From positions 1 to 64,000 of the forward strand of contig JAKSPK010000001.1 in NCBI GenBank assembly GCA_024404875.1: a DNA stretch of 64,000 nt, written 5' to 3'. Below, piece by piece: positions 63,364 to 64,000 of the stretch. The position numbers and the translations under genes are program-made. Positions within the stretch are counted from its first letter, which is position 1. Each line of letters begins with the position of its first letter. The notes under the pieces are model-generated. The model saw only the letters and a list, made by a program, of their open reading frames with translations, did not search any database and was not told the DNA's origin. The DNA is from Oscillospiraceae bacterium (GTDB lineage Bacteria; Bacillota; Clostridia; Oscillospirales; Ruminococcaceae).

Positions 63364-64000
63364 CAGTGGAACGCCTCCACGCATTCCCGTTTTACGAGCG
63401 CTGCCAGATCCGCCGGGAGATTGTGCTGCGGATCCCATTCCTGTCCGAAAGCAGCAGCCTGCGAACTGTATTCTTTCCACAGCGGCGTTGCTTTATACTG
63501 CTTCAGCAGCAGCGGCAGTTCGATGCCGTCGCGCTCTGCGCGTTCGATTGCAAGACAAAGCGAGAGATTGACCTCTTTACGGCTGCCGACGCATTCAAAC
63601 GGCTTATTCGGCAATGCGCCGCAAAGCTCCTGCAAAGTAGGCTCCATTTCCGGCATATTCAGCATATCGGTGCCGAGCAGCCGGACAATTTCTGCATAGG
63701 GCAGGAACGGCGAGAGAATCACCGATACAAACAGGCATTTTGCACAGTGCCCGCACCATTTATCCTGTTTTGCACCGGCATTGCAGCTGCGGAAGATTTC
63801 GTGATATTTTGTATCGCAGGATGCAAAATATCTTGCGATCTGGAACTCCGTCAGCGGACGGAGCAGACTGAAATATCGCACACCGCAGCGCAGATAATTA
63901 TGCTCATAGGTGAAAAAGTCGCGCTCGAACTGATAGCTTTTGGAGTACTGATGATTGACCTCGGCTTCGGAGACCGTTGATTCGCTCGCAGAGGATTCAT
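63363..64000 (-). CDS. MurL-like epimerase, partial (runs off the right edge)
   Basis: The reading frame stays open to the window edge (at least 212 codons). The visible C-terminal part has FSLLRPLTEFQIARYF, FRSCNAGAKQDKWCGHCAKC and LFVSVILSPFLP. This resembles the C-terminal half of MurL, the UDP-MurNAc-L-Ala-L-Glu epimerase described in Xanthomonas, which supplies D-Glu for peptidoglycan without MurI. The three Cys of CGHCAKC may bind metal. The call rests on memory of the family pattern and needs the missing N-terminal half. It overlaps the PH-like gene (TGATG). Confidence 0.5.
   Translation of the reverse strand, partial: ESSASESTVSEAEVNHQYSKSYQFERDFFTYEHNYLRCGVRYFSLLRPLTEFQIARYFASCDTKYHEIFRSCNAGAKQDKWCGHCAKCLFVSVILSPFLPYAEIVRLLGTDMLNMPEMEPTLQELCGALPNKPFECVGSRKEVNLSLCLAIERAERDGIELPLLLKQYKATPLWKEYSSQAAAFGQEWDPQHNLPADLAALVKRECVEAFH

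Overview
The window looks like the replication-origin region of a Gram-positive, fibre-degrading gut clostridium, most likely Ruminococcus or a close relative in the Oscillospiraceae. The evidence is moderate GC, Clostridia-type gene blocks (rpmH-rnpA-yidD-yidC-jag-mnmE-mnmG-rsmG and dnaA-dnaN-yaaA-recF-remB-gyrB-gyrA), threonine-rich linkers on exported proteins, and a plant-glycan gene set (GH42, GH36, GH74-like, GH94 cellobiose phosphorylase). The genus is an inference; no rRNA or tRNA gene was found.

Layout. 0.04-7.8 kb: a glycan operon from a consensus promoter (beta-galactosidase, PepSY-like protein, lipoprotein, alpha-galactosidase, GH74-like lipoprotein). 7.9-11.5 kb: DUF3592 protein, GH25 lysozyme, rsmD, coaD, a coiled-coil protein and a VanZ-like protein, closed by a terminator. 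11.6-14.4 kb: cellobiose phosphorylase with its own promoter and terminator. 14.5-17.3 kb: a zinc-ribbon membrane protein, an LRAT/NlpC-P60-like protein and a YgjP-like metallopeptidase. 17.3-24.4 kb (minus strand): a large serine recombinase, phosphofructokinase with a decayed duplicate of its own 5' end, an unknown membrane/coiled-coil protein, a NERD nuclease and a GGDEF-EAL protein. 24.5-26.7 kb: an OmpR-type two-component system. 26.8-34.4 kb: rpmH to rsmG. 34.4-37.3 kb: an LCP cell-wall ligase and a WYL regulator. 37.3-40 kb (minus): serS and an aminotransferase. 40.3-51.4 kb: dnaA, probable oriC, dnaN, yaaA, recF, remB, gyrB, two YcxB-like membrane proteins, gyrA. 51.4-57.4 kb: two small membrane proteins, deoC, an Sfp-type transferase, an SDR, purB and a VanY-type carboxypeptidase. 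57.4-64 kb (minus): a sugar-sensor diguanylate cyclase, ricT, holB, darA, a tautomerase, a PH-like membrane protein and a partial MurL-like protein that runs off the right edge.

The origin is the main organising feature. The dnaA-dnaN spacer carries many TTTCCAC and TTTCAAC repeats and no TTATCCACA that I could find. Hand-counted blocks show the + strand C-rich to its left and G-rich to its right, whichever strand the genes are on. Three ParB-type parS palindromes lie 8-10 kb to the left, around mnmG and rsmG, but parA/parB are not in the window. The rpmH-rsmG block points toward oriC, the reverse of the Bacillus arrangement, so these genes would be transcribed head-on to the left replication fork.

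The points most worth following up are: the unusual oriC; the inverted rpmH-rsmG block with parS but no Par genes; the NNA-rich codon use of mnmG and rsmG; the LacI-type sensor fused to GGDEF; the decayed pfk duplicate; the serine recombinase whose ribosome-binding site lies in a hairpin; and the MurL-like gene at the right edge.
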